64,000 nt of DNA. Origin: Dastarcus helophoroides (taxonomy: Eukaryota > Arthropoda > Insecta > Coleoptera > Bothrideridae). The notes under the pieces were generated by a model. The model ran no database searches and had not been told where the DNA came from. It saw nothing but the letters and a program-made list of their open reading frames with translations. A program made the translations under genes and the position numbers. The stretch lies in NCBI GenBank assembly GCA_028583605.1, contig CM053331.1:12508857-12572856 (forward strand), given 5' to 3'. Shown piece by piece: positions 46,049-57,880 of the stretch (position 1 is its first letter; each line of letters starts with the position of its first letter).

Positions 46049-47831
46049 CTTGGAAAAAAAAAGAAATTTTCAAAAAAATTGGAGCTTAGTCAGAATTTCA
46101 AAAAATTCCAAATTTTCAGGAGGAGACTGAATTTTAAAAGTTAACAAAATGTTCAAGAAAAGTTTAAATTTTAAGTCAAAAATTTTAAGTTATTGAAAAA
46201 AGTCGAAGTTTTTAAATATGCCTGAAATGTTCATAGACACTTAAAATTTCCAAAAAAGGAGATTTGCAAAAATAGGTCAAAATTTTGAAAAAATTATAAA
46301 TATCCTGGAAATGTCGACATTTTTGAAAAATTGGAGAATTCGGAAAATTTACCGAAATTTTTAAAAACAATTTGAAAATTTTTAAAAAGGCGAAATTTTG
46401 AAAAATAGTCTAATAGTTAAAAAATAGTTCAAATATAAAATAAACGGTCAAAATTAAAAAAAAAATAAAATATTTTCGGTCGTTTTTAAAATTTTTGAAA
46501 ATTCCAAATAGACTTAAGAAAAGCTAAAAAAGTCAAAATTTCAAAAAAATCGTAATTTTGAATAGGTGAAATTTTCAAAAAGTCGAACATTTTTTTAAAA
46601 AGCGAAAATTTTTGAATGAAAATTTTCATAAAAAGTTAAAATTTTTAAAAAATGCCGAAATTTAAAAAACAAGCTGAAATTTTGAGAGAAAATAATGTCG
46701 GCGTTTTAAAACTTCTTTAAAAATTCAAATTTGGTCAAAAATTACAAATTTTCCCGAAATATTCGAAATTTTACGCAACATAAAAAAACTTAAAAAGCCA
46801 CGATTTTAAAGAAATTTTTCTAAAACAAATTGAAATGTTGCAAAAATAAAATTTTGAACAAAATGAAAATTTAAAAAAAATTTGTTATTTTGAGAAATAG
46901 TCGAAATTTTCAAAAAGGGTCTAAAATTTTAGGGACAAAATTTACAAAAAAGTTGGAATTTTTGGAAAAATCAAAAATTTTGAAAAAGGTAGAAGTTTTC
47001 AGAAAAAAGTCGAAACTTTGAAAAAAAAATCGATATTTTTAGAGAGTCCAAATCTGGTTAAAAATGTATTTGTGTGTATTTAAAAAGTCAAAATTTCAAA
47101 AATGTGAAAATTCTTCCAAAAAAATTCGAAATTTTACAAAAATAATCTTTAAAAAAAACGAAGTTTTTAAAACAATTGAAAATTTAAAGATGGTCAAATT
47201 TTTCAGAAAATTGCGAATTATTCGCCAAAATATTTGAATGGAATTCAAAAATTTCCAAGATATCCAAAAAATTCAAAAAAGTCAAAATTTCAAAGAAAAT
47301 ATTTTTTTTTCCAAAAAAAAATAAAAAGCTTACAAAGATTATGAACAATTGAAAAAAAATAAATTGAAAAGATTATCCTTTTTTAAAAAAAAATTAAAAT
47401 TTTGAAAAATAATTGTTCAAATTTTCAGTCGAAATTTTAGGATTGAGATTTGCAAAATATTAAAAGTTTTCAAAAAAGTCTAAATTTGGCGAAAATTTTA
47501 AAATTTTCAGAAATATTCGAAAATTTACAAGATACCCAAAAAATTCAAAAAAGTCAAAATTTCAAAGAAAATCTTTATTTTCCAAAAAAAATAGAAAGCT
47601 TAAAAAGATTATAAACATTTGAAAAAAAACTAAATTTAAAAAAAATATCCTTTTTTCAAAAAATTTTGAAATTTTAAAAAATAATTGTTCAAATTTTCTG
47701 TCGAAATTTTATGATTGAAATTTGCAAAAAATTCAAATTTTGAAAAAATTCGAAAATTTTGACAATACATAAAAATTCTCAAAAAAAAGTTTAGATTTTT
47801 AAAAATTTGAATAATCTTCAAGTTTCAAAAT
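46049..47831. repeat. A-rich filler block
   Basis: GTCGAAATTTTGAAAAA-type units throughout, with one larger internal duplication (GAAAATNTTTATTTTCCAAAAA near 47295 and 47565). No genes are seen. Confidence 0.65.
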
Positions 47832-47944
47832 AAGCCTAAGTTTTCGACAATTTGAAAAAAATATTTAAATGTTCAAAACTATTCGAAATTTAATTAAAAA
47901 AAATTAAAATTAGAAAAAAATAGTTTAAAATTTCCAAAAATAGT
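47832..47944. repeat. 113-bp target-site duplication of the LOA-like LINE, left copy
   Basis: It starts AAGCCTAAGTTTTCGACAAT and ends TTTCCAAAAATAGT. It matches 52351-52463 at 111 of 113 positions by my alignment; one difference is CG versus TG. Confidence 0.9.
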
Positions 47945-47960
47945 ACTGGTAAAGGAACGG

Positions 47961-48524
47961 TTGGCCGAGCTCCTGGACATTGAACTGTCCCGGCACCCGG
48001 CGAACCCTCCTACGTTCCAGAACTGCATTTACTCGCAGGAAATACTTAAATTTTCCTGCGACAACGATCACTCCCTAGCTTGGCTAGGGACTACAGTTAG
48101 GGGGCTCCCCCCTTTATGGGAGGGTGCAAATCTTGACCTTCTCCCAGTGGGTCAGCTGCCTAAGTTGACGAAGGCCACCTTGTGGGTTCCCGAATCAATC
48201 GAGGACCCGCAGGTCATCTTGGGCCGACTGACAGCTCAAAATCCCTGGGCCAAGGTAGACGACTGGGTTGTTTTCCACAGCGCCAGCAAGGAGGAGCCTA
48301 AGGGTACCATCCTTGTTTTTGGAGTTGGGGAAAGCACCCGGAAAATTTTAGAAGAACGCCAGGGAAGGGTAAGTTACCTCTTCTCTTCCCTAAGAGCAAA
48401 ACTTCATGACTCATCCTCGTCGCTGAGTCGGGAGGTGGGGGTTCCGTCCTCTATGGAGGTAGAGGAGCCGTTACCCCCCGACCCAGGGACGGAGATAACA
48501 CAGCCAGGAAAACTAGGAAACTAG
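47961..48524 (+). pseudogene. LINE ORF1 protein, C-terminal part
   Basis: 187 codons without a stop, ending TAG. The protein (MAELLDIELSRHPANPPTFQ onward, with a WVPESIEDPQVILGRLTAQN segment) resembles the DUF4780-like C-terminal domain found in insect LINE ORF1 proteins, thought to bind element RNA. The N-terminal half is missing because the element is 5' truncated, so the first ATG here is internal. No CCHC knuckle is seen in the remaining part. Confidence 0.75.
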
Positions 48525-48608
48525 AACACCCGGGAAACCGGGCGTTTCGTTTCTTGAAACTGGGGGGGGGGGGGTCAAGAACTAAATGTCTATGTCGTTC
48601 TGGTAGCC

Positions 48609-51600
48609 ATGGCTTCTGGGAATGGTATAGGCTTTATACAAATAAACCTCCAACACTGTCGAGCGGCGACTGCAAACCTATGTCGTTTTCTCGACAGACA
48701 TGGAGAAATTATAGCCCTTATACAAGAACCGTGGATATATAACAATGTAGTCTGCGGTTTAGGCAAATTAAGTGGAACAGTTTTTTACCTCAAAAATGGG
48801 GACAAGCCAAGAGCTGTCATATATGTCCCGAAACTACTGCAAGCGTATATCCTACCCCAATTCTGCTCTGGAGATCAAACAGCTCTCCGAGTGGAATTTG
48901 CGCGTCGAGAATGAAAAATATCACTTGTAATAGCATCGACCTACCTACCAATAGATTCGAAAAGACCACCACCCTCTGAGGAAATGGCAGGACTGATCGA
49001 CTTTTGTGAGGCAGGTAATGTAGATCTTATAATTGGATGTGACACAAACGCCCACCATACAGCTTGGGGGAGCGAAACAAACAACCCTCGAGGTACATCT
49101 TTACTACAATACTTAAGTAGTACCAAATTAGATATACTCAATAGAGGCAGTGAAGCTACCTTTGCTACCTCCAGAGGCCAGAGTGTTATCGACATCACCC
49201 TGGCTTCTATGAGTATTACCAAAATTATAAATGGCTGGCATGTATCTAAGGATGCAACAATGTCTGACCATCAATATATAAAATTCAATATTTTATGTTG
49301 TAGGTTGGAACCCAAACCGTACAGGAATCCCAGAAGCACCAACAGGGAGGACTATAATACCCATCTGGAAAGGCTCCTAGGGACTGTAGAAACCCCACAG
49401 AGAATCGGGACAGTTGAACTGATCGAAAAATACGTCACTTTAGTGCGAAAAAGTATCATTACAGCATATGAGAAGGCTTGCCCAATGAGAACTGAGCTTC
49501 GAGAAACCCGGGCAATCCCTTGGTGGAACGGGCAACTCGAAAAACTTAGATCTCAGGCAAACAAGCTCTTCAATAAAGCGAAGAAGACAAAACTGGTATG
49601 CGACTGGGAGGCTTACCACAACCACCGGAAACAATACAAGAAACTTATTCGCAAAAGACAAAGGGAAAAGTGGAGAGAATTCTGTAGTGACGTAGAGTCT
49701 ACTACATCAGTTTCCCGACTGAAAAAGATACTCTCGAAAGATCCAAACCAACAGGTAAGCATGATAAAGCGGGCCGACGGTACATATACCAGTACACCCG
49801 CACAAACAGCTTCAGAGCTCGTAGATACGCACTTTCCAGGATGCTGTGGTATACCAGGCCATAAGTGGCAAGGGCACTCAGCCTCTCACCCTAGAAATAG
49901 GGATTGGGAGCTGGCTGTTCAGATGGTAACTGACACAAAAGTAAACTGGGCCGTACAATCGTTTGCTCCCTTCAAATCGCCCGGGTTGGACGGTATCTAC
50001 CCTGCCCTGCTTCAGTGGGGAATGGTGTGGATACAAAAATACCTGGTGCAAATTTTCAGGGCGTGTATTGCCTTTAAATACATACCCTGAGAATGGAGGG
50101 AAGTCAAAGTAATTTTTATTCCAAAACCGGGTAAACCTCAATGTGAGGCTAAATCATGTCACCCAATCAGCCTAACGTCCTTCCTACTGAAGACGTTGGA
50201 GATGTGCGACAGATATATAAGGGATAGCCTCGATATACACTACCCCTTACATTCAAATCAACATGCTTTTACTTCCGGCAGATCTACCGAAACTGCGCTA
50301 CATTCAGTAGTTAGCAGGATCGAGAGATCGCTAGAAGTAAAAGAAGACACCCTAGGTGTATTTCTGGACATAGAAGGTGCCTTTGATAGACCTAATTTCA
50401 ATAGCATTTCTTCGGCGCTTGAGCGTAGTGGTATTGAACCCGGCCTTGCGGGAACTCATACGACATATACTTGAGTGGCGAGCAATACAAGTTACAGTAG
50501 GAGACTATACGGTCAGAGGAATCGTAAGTAAGGGATGTCCGCAAGGGGGTGTCTTATCCCCCCTTATATGGTTAATCATAGCGGATGACCTATCCGAAAA
50601 CTCAATGATCGGGGTCTCTATACAATTGGCTACGCAGATGATATAACCATTCTGCTTTCAGGTAAACACGAGGGAGTACTCTTCGAGTTAATGCAAGACG
50701 CCTTATATATAGTCGAGAAATGGTGCAAAGAACATTCGCTAGCAGCAAATCCTGCAAAGACGGAAATGGTCCTTTTCACAAATAAAAGGAAATTAGCGCG
50801 ACTAAAATTTCCCAAACTCATGGGAACCCAACTCGGGTTGTCAAATCGAGTGAAATACCTTGGTATTGAACTTGACAGCAAACTGAGCTGGAAGTACCAC
50901 ATTAAAAATAAAGTAAACAAAGCTTACAAGATCTTCTGGCAATGCCGTGGGGCCATCGGGAGGTCTTGGGGGTTATCCCCTAAGATGACCTTTTGGCTAT
51001 ACACGGCAGTCATCAGACCAATTGTAAGCTACGGAGTGATAGTTTGGTGGCCAAAGACAAAGTGCACCACTATAAAACAAAAGCTAAATCACATCCAGAG
51101 ACTAGCGTGTCTGGCAGTGATAGGAGCAATGAAATCCACTCCAACAGCAGCAATGGAGGCGATCTTGTGCCTGCCACCTCTCGACATATTTCTTGAGGGG
51201 GCGGCACAGGCTTCTGCTCTCCGTTTGCGAGCAGGAGGAATGTGGAATACGGTAGGTAAAATGGTGGGTCACCGGCGCATAATGGAGGAGGCGCTCCAAA
51301 AGGTACCTATTCTGGATGCGCCGATGGACCATCTACTGGTGAAATATAACTTCACAAAATCCTACCGTATAAAAATGGAGGAAGTACAAGCAAGGATACC
51401 AGACGTAAGTATATACACGGATGGATCGAAAACAAATACGGGCACTGGAACAGGAATCTTCTCGGAAGACCTGAACCTAAGTGTAAGTATTAAGCTAGAT
51501 AAATACTCAACAATCTTTCAAGGGGAGATGTTGGGAATTTTGTATAGCGCCGAACAAATGACGCAACTGAACATTACAGGAAAATATATCCAAATAAAGA

Positions 51601-52241
51601 CGGACAGCCAGGCAGCCCTTAAGGCCCTGAGGAATGTGAAAACAAACTCAGTGCTGGTATGGAATTGCCACCTAGCTCTAGAACGTCTATCACAAGAGAA
51701 TGCAATTGATCTAATATGGATCAAAGGACATTCTGGGAAAGAGGGAAACGAACGCGCTGACAAACTGGCGAGGAAGGGTTCGGAGGGACAATTCGTTGGA
51801 CCAGAACCAACCCTTCCCCTGGCAAGATCAACCGTAAGATCCCTACTTAACGAAGAAACTTATCGTAAACACAAAGCCTTATGGGCATCAATAACAACAT
51901 GCCGACAAACTCACGCATTCATTAGAATGCCGTGCAGGGAAAGGGCAAAACTATGCCTACAACTCTCAAGGAATAATCTCAGGAAACTTGTAGGGATATG
52001 GACAGGTCACTGTCGATTAAACAAACACCTCCACAGAATGGGAATCATAAACGACCCGAGCTGCAGAGGGTGCTTAGAAGAAGATGAGAGTGTCGAGCAC
52101 GTGATGTGTCACTGCCCGGCACTAGCATCAATCAGAGGATCCACGCTGGGGGACTTCTGGCCTAGTGTGGCCAGTTTGAGAGAGGCGCATCTAAGGGACG
52201 TTCTTCAGTTTCTCAACAAGGTTGGGTGGCTGAATGAATGA
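48609..52241 (+). pseudogene. LINE ORF2: endonuclease - reverse transcriptase - RNase H, disrupted
   Basis: Domains in order. APE endonuclease: INLQHC, IQEPW, GCDTNAHHTAW and SDHQY motifs, 48620-49290. Reverse transcriptase: SPGLDGIYPALL, FLDIEGAFD, GCPQGGVLSP and YADD at 50631-50642. RNase H: YTDGSK, FQGEMLGIL, KTDSQAALKAL and GNERADKLAR, giving D-E-D-D. A Cys/His knuckle (CRGC…H…C) lies near the C-terminus. Breaks: TGA at 48912-48914 and 50088-50090, and a shift out of frame near 50440 and back near 50625. The G-run at 48562 lies between the ORFs. Both TGAs sit where the frame is otherwise continuous and may be former CGA or similar codons. Confidence 0.92.
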
Positions 52242-52350
52242 CCAAGGACACCTCAATCACGGGGATAGCACAATGGGCCCGGAAAGGGTGGCCTAAGTGC
52301 TGGCCTAAATTTTTAGGCAACCCACAACGAATCCAGAATCCAGAATCCAG

Positions 52351-52463
52351 AAGCCTAAGTTTTCGACAATTTGAAAAAAATATTTAAATGTTCAAAACTA
52401 TTTGAAATTTAATTTAAAAAAATTAAAATTAGAAAAAAATAGTTTAAAATTTCCAAAAATAGT
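52351..52463. repeat. 113-bp target-site duplication of the LOA-like LINE, right copy
   Basis: It begins AAGCCTAAGTTTTCGACAAT directly after the AATCCAG tail and matches 47832-47944 with two differences. Confidence 0.9.
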
Positions 52464-52736
52464 TAACATTAAAAAAATTCCAAATTGAAAAGATTTGAGA
52501 TATTTTTAAATTTTTGAAGAAAACCGAAATTATCACAAAAGTTAAAATTTTTTAAAAATCGGGACGCTTTGGAAACAGATAGATTCCAAATAAGACTTTT
52601 TAGGTTAAATGTAGGGGTAGTCTCTTGACAAATCACTTAATATCCACTAAAGTTCACTCTAATTTCAACAACCACATATTTCAAAAAAAAATTGTTTTAT
52701 TGCATACAGGTTCGAACGTTTACATTTTTACATCAA

Positions 52737-52952
52737 TCATTCTGAGGATCCGATAGGGGGCCTAGTTTCATCTACTAAATTAACCAGAAGATTATCTTCT
52801 TGACGAGCGACGCGCTTCTGTTGTCGCAGTCGTATGTCTCTGTCTCTCCGTCCAAATGCATTCCATATAATTGTATACAAAGCGGAGGTGTCTCGGTCTT
52901 CTATCGCATGTCGCGCGTCACTGTCGCCTGTCTCGGTCGCATACCCGAAAGT
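52737..52952 (-). pseudogene. minus-strand coding-like 3' end of unknown identity
   Basis: On the minus strand a frame is open from 52952 to a TGA at 52737-52739, bounded upstream by TAG (52953-52955). It reads ATETGDSDARHAIEDRDTSA and, further on, RQQKRVARQEDNLLVNLVDE then TRPPIGSSE. AATAAA follows at 52696-52701 (minus), about 36 bp past the stop. The composition is balanced and CpG-rich, unlike the filler on both sides. There is no upstream pyrimidine tract for a splice acceptor. It could be a terminal exon, a retrocopy or part of a transposon. No family was recognised. Confidence 0.3.
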
Positions 52953-52979
52953 CTACTCTAACTCTTCTCGAATTTCTAA

Positions 52980-54480
52980 CTTTCGTTTAGGAATTTTGGT
53001 TGTTAGATATTTTTGAATAGTTCGATATTTTTCCCAAAATTTGGACATATTTCCGAAATTTTTGATTTTCTAACAGAATATATCGACTCTTTTCCCGAAA
53101 TTTCCACATTTCCTTAAAATTTCGGCTTTTTTCTCTTAGTTTAGATTTTTTCTGAAAATCTCTATTTTTTGTTTTTAAAATTAGGACTTTTAAATTTCGA
53201 ATTTTTTACTTTTTACAATCTGAACTATTTTTTCAAAATTTTGACTTTGTTGTATTGTGTATTGATTTTATTTTTCTCAAAATTTCGACTTTTCGATGAT
53301 TTCGACATATTCTTAATATTAGGATCTTTTTAAAATTCTCAATAGTTTTTTTTTCTCAAAATTTTGACTTCTGCTTTCTCAGTCTTAACTTTCATGTTTA
53401 CATTCAGATTTTTTTTCGAAGTTCTCTTTCTAAAAATTATTATTTTGGAAATCTCTACTTTCTTATTGAAATGTTTATCTCTTTTTCACTTTGATTTCGA
53501 AGATTCGACGTAGTTAACAAAAGTTTTCATTTTTCTAACTAAATAATAGCCTTAGGATTTACAATTCTCGAAATTTCAACGAAAATAAGAAAGAACCAAA
53601 CTTTGTGGATAAAGTGAAAATTCAGAATTTTGAGAAAAAAGTCAGCCATTTCGATATGAAAGTCGAAACTCGGTAAAGTAGTTGAAATTAAAAAAAACAG
53701 TTGAATAGTCGAGATTAAAAAATCGAAGACGAAATTTTCGTACGTGTGACGGGATAACTCAAATTTTGAGAAAAATAACCGTAATTTCGGGAAAAAATTT
53801 GGAATTTTGGAATTGGGTAAGTTTTATAGAAAAAAGTGAAAGTTGCGAATTTAAAGAAAATGTTTGACAGACGCGATAGATGCCACATTTTTCTACAGAC
53901 GCGAAATTTTCAGAGAAGCCAAATTTTGGGCAAAAAGCGAAATTTCTGGAAAAACCTAAAATTCCTCGACAGATGCAAAATTTTACCAACACAAAATAGG
54001 AAATTCCGCATTAGAAATATTTTTTTTATAAATGGTCTGAATTCCTATACAAAAGTTCAAATTCTACCAGAAAAATTTAAGATGTCGAGAAAAAAGTAGT
54101 ATATTTTGAAAAAGCCGTTTAAAAAATTGAATTATAAGCAGAATTTCGATTTCTGAATCGAATTTATAGTAAAATAATGCTCAAAGATTGAAACTAGAGA
54201 AAATTGAGAAAGTGGCATTTCACAAAAAATCAAAATCATTGGAAAAGTGCAATTTTCAGCTTTCGCGTTCATAACCTAAATTTCAAAATAAATGATTAAG
54301 ATTGAAATAGTTTAAAAAAGGTATAAATTCACAGCCAAAATTTCAGAAGAAGGATGGCAACTGAAATTTTGCAAAAATACTGTAACTTTATTTTTAAATG
54401 TTTGGTGTTTTGGGTAATATCAAATTAGAAAAAAAAGTTTAGAAAGAACTGAAAATTAAAAGAAAGTCAAAAAGCCTTCA
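52980..54480. repeat. T-rich then A-rich filler pair
   Basis: 52980-53550 is T-rich (AAAATTTCGACTTTT units) and 53560-54480 A-rich (GTCGAAATT units). Open frames here are by-products of the repeat. Confidence 0.55.
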
Positions 54481-55396
54481 CATTTATAAAAATAAATAAT
54501 TTTGTATGACGTAAACGTAATAAGGGATTCGAATTTAAATATGAACTTTAGTATACTTTTTATGACGTCTGCCTATTATGATCCGTTATCCATTGCCCTT
54601 AAAAGGCATTTAATCGAACTTCACTATATAAAATTTCGAAATTAAAATTGCAAATTTGAAAAATGTTGAATTTAACCAAAATTTTAGAAAGAAAATTGGC
54701 TTGTTGATTCAAAAAAGAAGCACGACACGCCCGTGAATGACAATCTGTAGCAATAATATTATTGACAAGGGAGCCATAAGCATCGTTATCCTAGGGTGCC
54801 GAATTTGCTTGGGCAGGCCCTGGGTTTAAGCTTCTATTTAACGGAATAGGAACTAATCTATCAGTCGATTTGATGATGTACGGGTTTTTCTTTTTCTTTT
54901 ATTGTTTGGTAAACTAATATGTTTGAAAATGAAATTATTTAATTATATAATTGTTGGTAATTTGACTTCTGTAATAATGTTCCATCTTGAACTACGTAAT
55001 AAAGTTTGACGAAGCAAAAGATTCATAAAAGCAACTTGCTGATCATCCACTAATAAACAAACAGTAAAACAAAGTTTGAACAGTTTCAGGAAATTATTGT
55101 TTGTCATCAAGGTGAATTTAATTAGTGTTAACAATATTTACTTTTTTCATTGGAGGAGCAATATTTAACATATTGCTAATTTTTCCAACATGTTAAAAAT
55201 ACCTATATTATATTTAACAATACTGACTCAACGTTTATTTTTTCATGAATAAACCAATGGCTGCGAGGAAAATCTTGCTAATTTATAGATAATTTCCCAT
55301 GTAAATATTTAATTTCATTTAATTTAACAGGTTTGAAAGGTTTAAAAAACTAACTAAAGCGCACTTAAAAAATAAACAGTGGATAACGCTTAATAA
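54481..55396. other. more unique intergenic DNA, no gene recognised
   Basis: Contains CCTAGGGTGCCGAATTTGCT and nearby CpG-containing sequence that may be a degraded transposon (54715-54860). The rest is AT-rich and could be the 3' flank of the minus-strand exon at 55418-55757. Confidence 0.3.
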
Positions 55397-55417
55397 TTTA
55401 TTTAAATCTAATTAAGA

Positions 55418-55757
55418 TCAATGATCACTTTTCGTGGAATTAACACTAACATTTAACGATGTCGAATTCAGTCCCAATAAATTCGGTAAATTCGAAATAA
55501 TTTGACTGCCCTTTGCTGGATCGAATGTACTGATGTTTTGTGTAACTTTGACTTGCTTATTGGGCAGCAGTGGGAATGTCGAATTAAGTTGTGGTTTTCC
55601 TTCAGGCGACAAAACGATGGAGCCCAAATTTGCTGGCAGGATTCCTGTAACTGATACTCCACTCACATTGGTTTGGATGGGGAATGGTATGTTGGATAAA
55701 TCTATGACACTTCCGTTGCGGTTTCGGTCAAAAAAGGACACATCGACTTGTTCTCGC
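55418..55757 (-). CDS. terminal exon of an unidentified host gene (C-terminal 113 codons)
   Basis: On the minus strand a strong acceptor (CTTTTTTTTTCAG, ending at 55758) opens a frame that runs to TGA at 55418-55420. Balanced codon composition contrasts with the AT-rich flanks. The peptide reads REQVDVSFFDRNRNGSVIDL and ends LNVSVNSTKSDH. It has six N-X-S/T sequons (for example NVSG, NSTF, NISTF) and many Leu/Val/Pro, which would suit a secreted or extracellular protein, although no family was recognised. The first exon base completes a codon begun in the previous exon (phase 2), which was not found and may lie beyond the LINE at 56.1-57.9 kb. AATAAA (minus, 55397-55402) lies 16 bp past the stop. 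Confidence 0.5.
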
Positions 55758-56099
55758 CTGAAAAAAAAAGTAGTCTATTAATTTTGGAACAAACTGAAAA
55801 AATCGATTATTTTGGATCTTGGTTTCAACTTTTCAGTAACAAATAACACTGGTCAACAAAATTGAAGTTTTTTCATGTCACATAAACTTCTTTTGTATTT
55901 TTTAATAGTGTTAGTTGTTGTTATTTAAAATAAGTAGTTTTGAAATTTTCATCACCCACGACATTTTTTTGTTAAGTGTTTGAAAAATGATGGATCTGGA
56001 GAAATATAACCATAAAAAATGTACATTAGGAACTTATAATCTTTGTTTTTCTAGATTATTTAGCTTTTAATTGGTCCCTCTTGATCAAGAGGTAGTAGT
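55758..56099. other. probable intron sequence of the minus-strand gene
   Basis: AT-rich, no filler periodicity and no open frame of note. It ends at the 5' edge of LINE copy 2. Confidence 0.3.
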
Positions 56100-57880
56100 C
56101 CGTCAACATGATTCCGTCAAATGCGCCAGAGGCTTATCAACTGTCCGAGCGGTTCCAGGTCCTTTTGGGGATTTGCAAAGTCGATTGAAAAGAATTTAAC
56201 ATTTTCAAATTTTCCACCTTTACTCGATGGAAATAGCAATATTGCTACTACCTCCAAGGAAGAGATGGACATGTTAGCCTTAATGTTTGCTGAAAATTCC
56301 AATCTTGATTCTCGAAACGCAAAACCCCCTATTCTTCCTATGGTTGGCTCTTCGATGCCTTAAGTTGTTTTCAGACAACGCACAATCAGGAAGATTCTCC
56401 TCGAGCTCGACATCTTGAAAGCTTCTGGCCTTGATGGCATTCCCGCTATTGTTCTTAAGAAGTGTGCCCCAGAGTTGACTCCTGTCCTAACCAAACTGTT
56501 CACACTCTCTTACAACAAAAGTGTATTCCCTAAGATCTGGAAATCTGCTAGAGTGTAGCCTGTCCCCGAAAAGGGAAAAAGGAATCTGGCTAACAGCTAT
56601 CGTCCTTTATCTTTGTTGCTCGTTACATCTAAAATCGAGATTCTCGAATATCTGGAGGAGAATAGAATCATCTCGGACAGGCAATACGATTTCAACAACA
56701 ACATTCAACTGACAATCTACTGGCCTATGTTACTCATTTCTGTAACTCAGCTATGGAAGAACATGGTGAGGCTAGGATTGTGGCATTGGATATCTCAAAG
56801 GCCTTCGACAGAGTCTGGCACCGATCTCTTCTCGCCAAATTAAAATCCTATGGTCTTCCTCCTGGGCTCTGTCATTTGATATCCAGTTTTCTCGCTGACA
56901 AATCTCTTCAGGTCGTCGTCGATGGCATCTCATCCGAGAAATTTGAGATTAATGTGCTTCAGGGGTTTGTCCTGTCTCCTACTCTGTTTCTGTTACACAT
57001 AAACGATCTCTTAGCTTCAGCTTCCAATCCGATATACAGTTACGCAGATGATAGTAGCCCGGTGTCATCTTTTTTCTCCGACAAACCATTATGCGTCGCT
57101 GTTTCAGATCGACTTAGGGAACAGCAGATATAATCGGGATCTCGAAAACATTTTGGAATGGGGTAAGAAAAATCTGGTCGACTTCAATGCCTCAAAAACT
57201 CAGGCCGAGGTTTTCTCGAAGAAATCATCAACAAACATACTAATGAACGGTAAAATCCTCCCGATGGAATTTAATCAATCTATCGTAGAAGTGAATGCGA
57301 ACATTACCTTCTCTTGGGACGATCATGTGCGCGCCATTATCAAATTCGCCTCCGCCTCTCAGAAGCTAGGCTTTCTTTTTAGAGCTAAAAAACACTTTAC
57401 ATCTCATCAGCTAGTCACACTTTACAAAGCTCTAAGTTAGGCCAACACTAGAATACTGCTCTCATGCTTGGATTGCAGCCCCAAAGCACACTTTAGCTCC
57501 TTTGGATTCAATTTAAAGAAGAGCGATTTGCCTAATTGATGACGAGAGTTTGACCGATTCTCTCGAAACACTAGAGCACAGGCGGATGGTTGATGATTTA
57601 TCTCTTTTCTACAAGTACTTTTATGGAAGATGCTCACAGGAACTAATAAGATTGATCCCCCCCAAGGGCAAGATTTTTGAGGCATACAAGACAGTCGGAC
57701 ACAGCAAATTCCTGTGCGGTCCAGCTTGACACAGTGAAGACTTCTGCCTACGGAGGCTATTTTTTCTACAGAAATTCCAAGCTATGGAACTCGTTACCGA
57801 ACGGAATTTTCCCCCAAAAATTACAACCTATCATGGTTTGAGAAGGCGATAATAGGGTTATCCTTTGCGCGTGGATTAAA
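56100..57880 (+). pseudogene. 5'-truncated jockey-like LINE reverse transcriptase, copy 2
   Basis: A longer relative of the copy at 45064-46048. It starts upstream of the RT domain (SGSRSFWGFAKSIEKNLTFS) and shows ASGLDGIPAIV (about 56415), RPLSLL, the DISKAFDRVWHRSLL segment and YADD (57041-57052). The C-terminal half and a 3' end with TTTGCGCGTGGATTAAA follow. Numerous frameshifts and stops mean no domain is intact: the frame changes near 56360, 56560, 56750, 57060 and 57440. Both copies share the same sequence across the RT end, so they come from one family. Confidence 0.85.

Larger units (their letters stand above)
47945..52350 (+). mobile_element. LOA/I-type non-LTR retrotransposon (LINE), 5' truncated, with RNase H
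   Basis: A 4.4-kb insertion in A-rich filler, delimited exactly by the 113-bp target duplication. It carries the 3' part of ORF1, an ORF2 with APE-type endonuclease, reverse transcriptase and RNase H, and a short 3' UTR ending in three AATCCAG repeats at the right junction. RNase H plus an APE endonuclease points to the I/LOA group. It is GC-richer than its surroundings and has few lesions, so it is a fairly young insertion, but at least two stops and a double frameshift inactivate it. Confidence 0.9.

Noticed and set aside
48912..50090. Selenocysteine or readthrough at the LINE TGA codons
   Set aside because: No supporting structure was seen, and the ORF is also frameshifted twice; decay is simpler.
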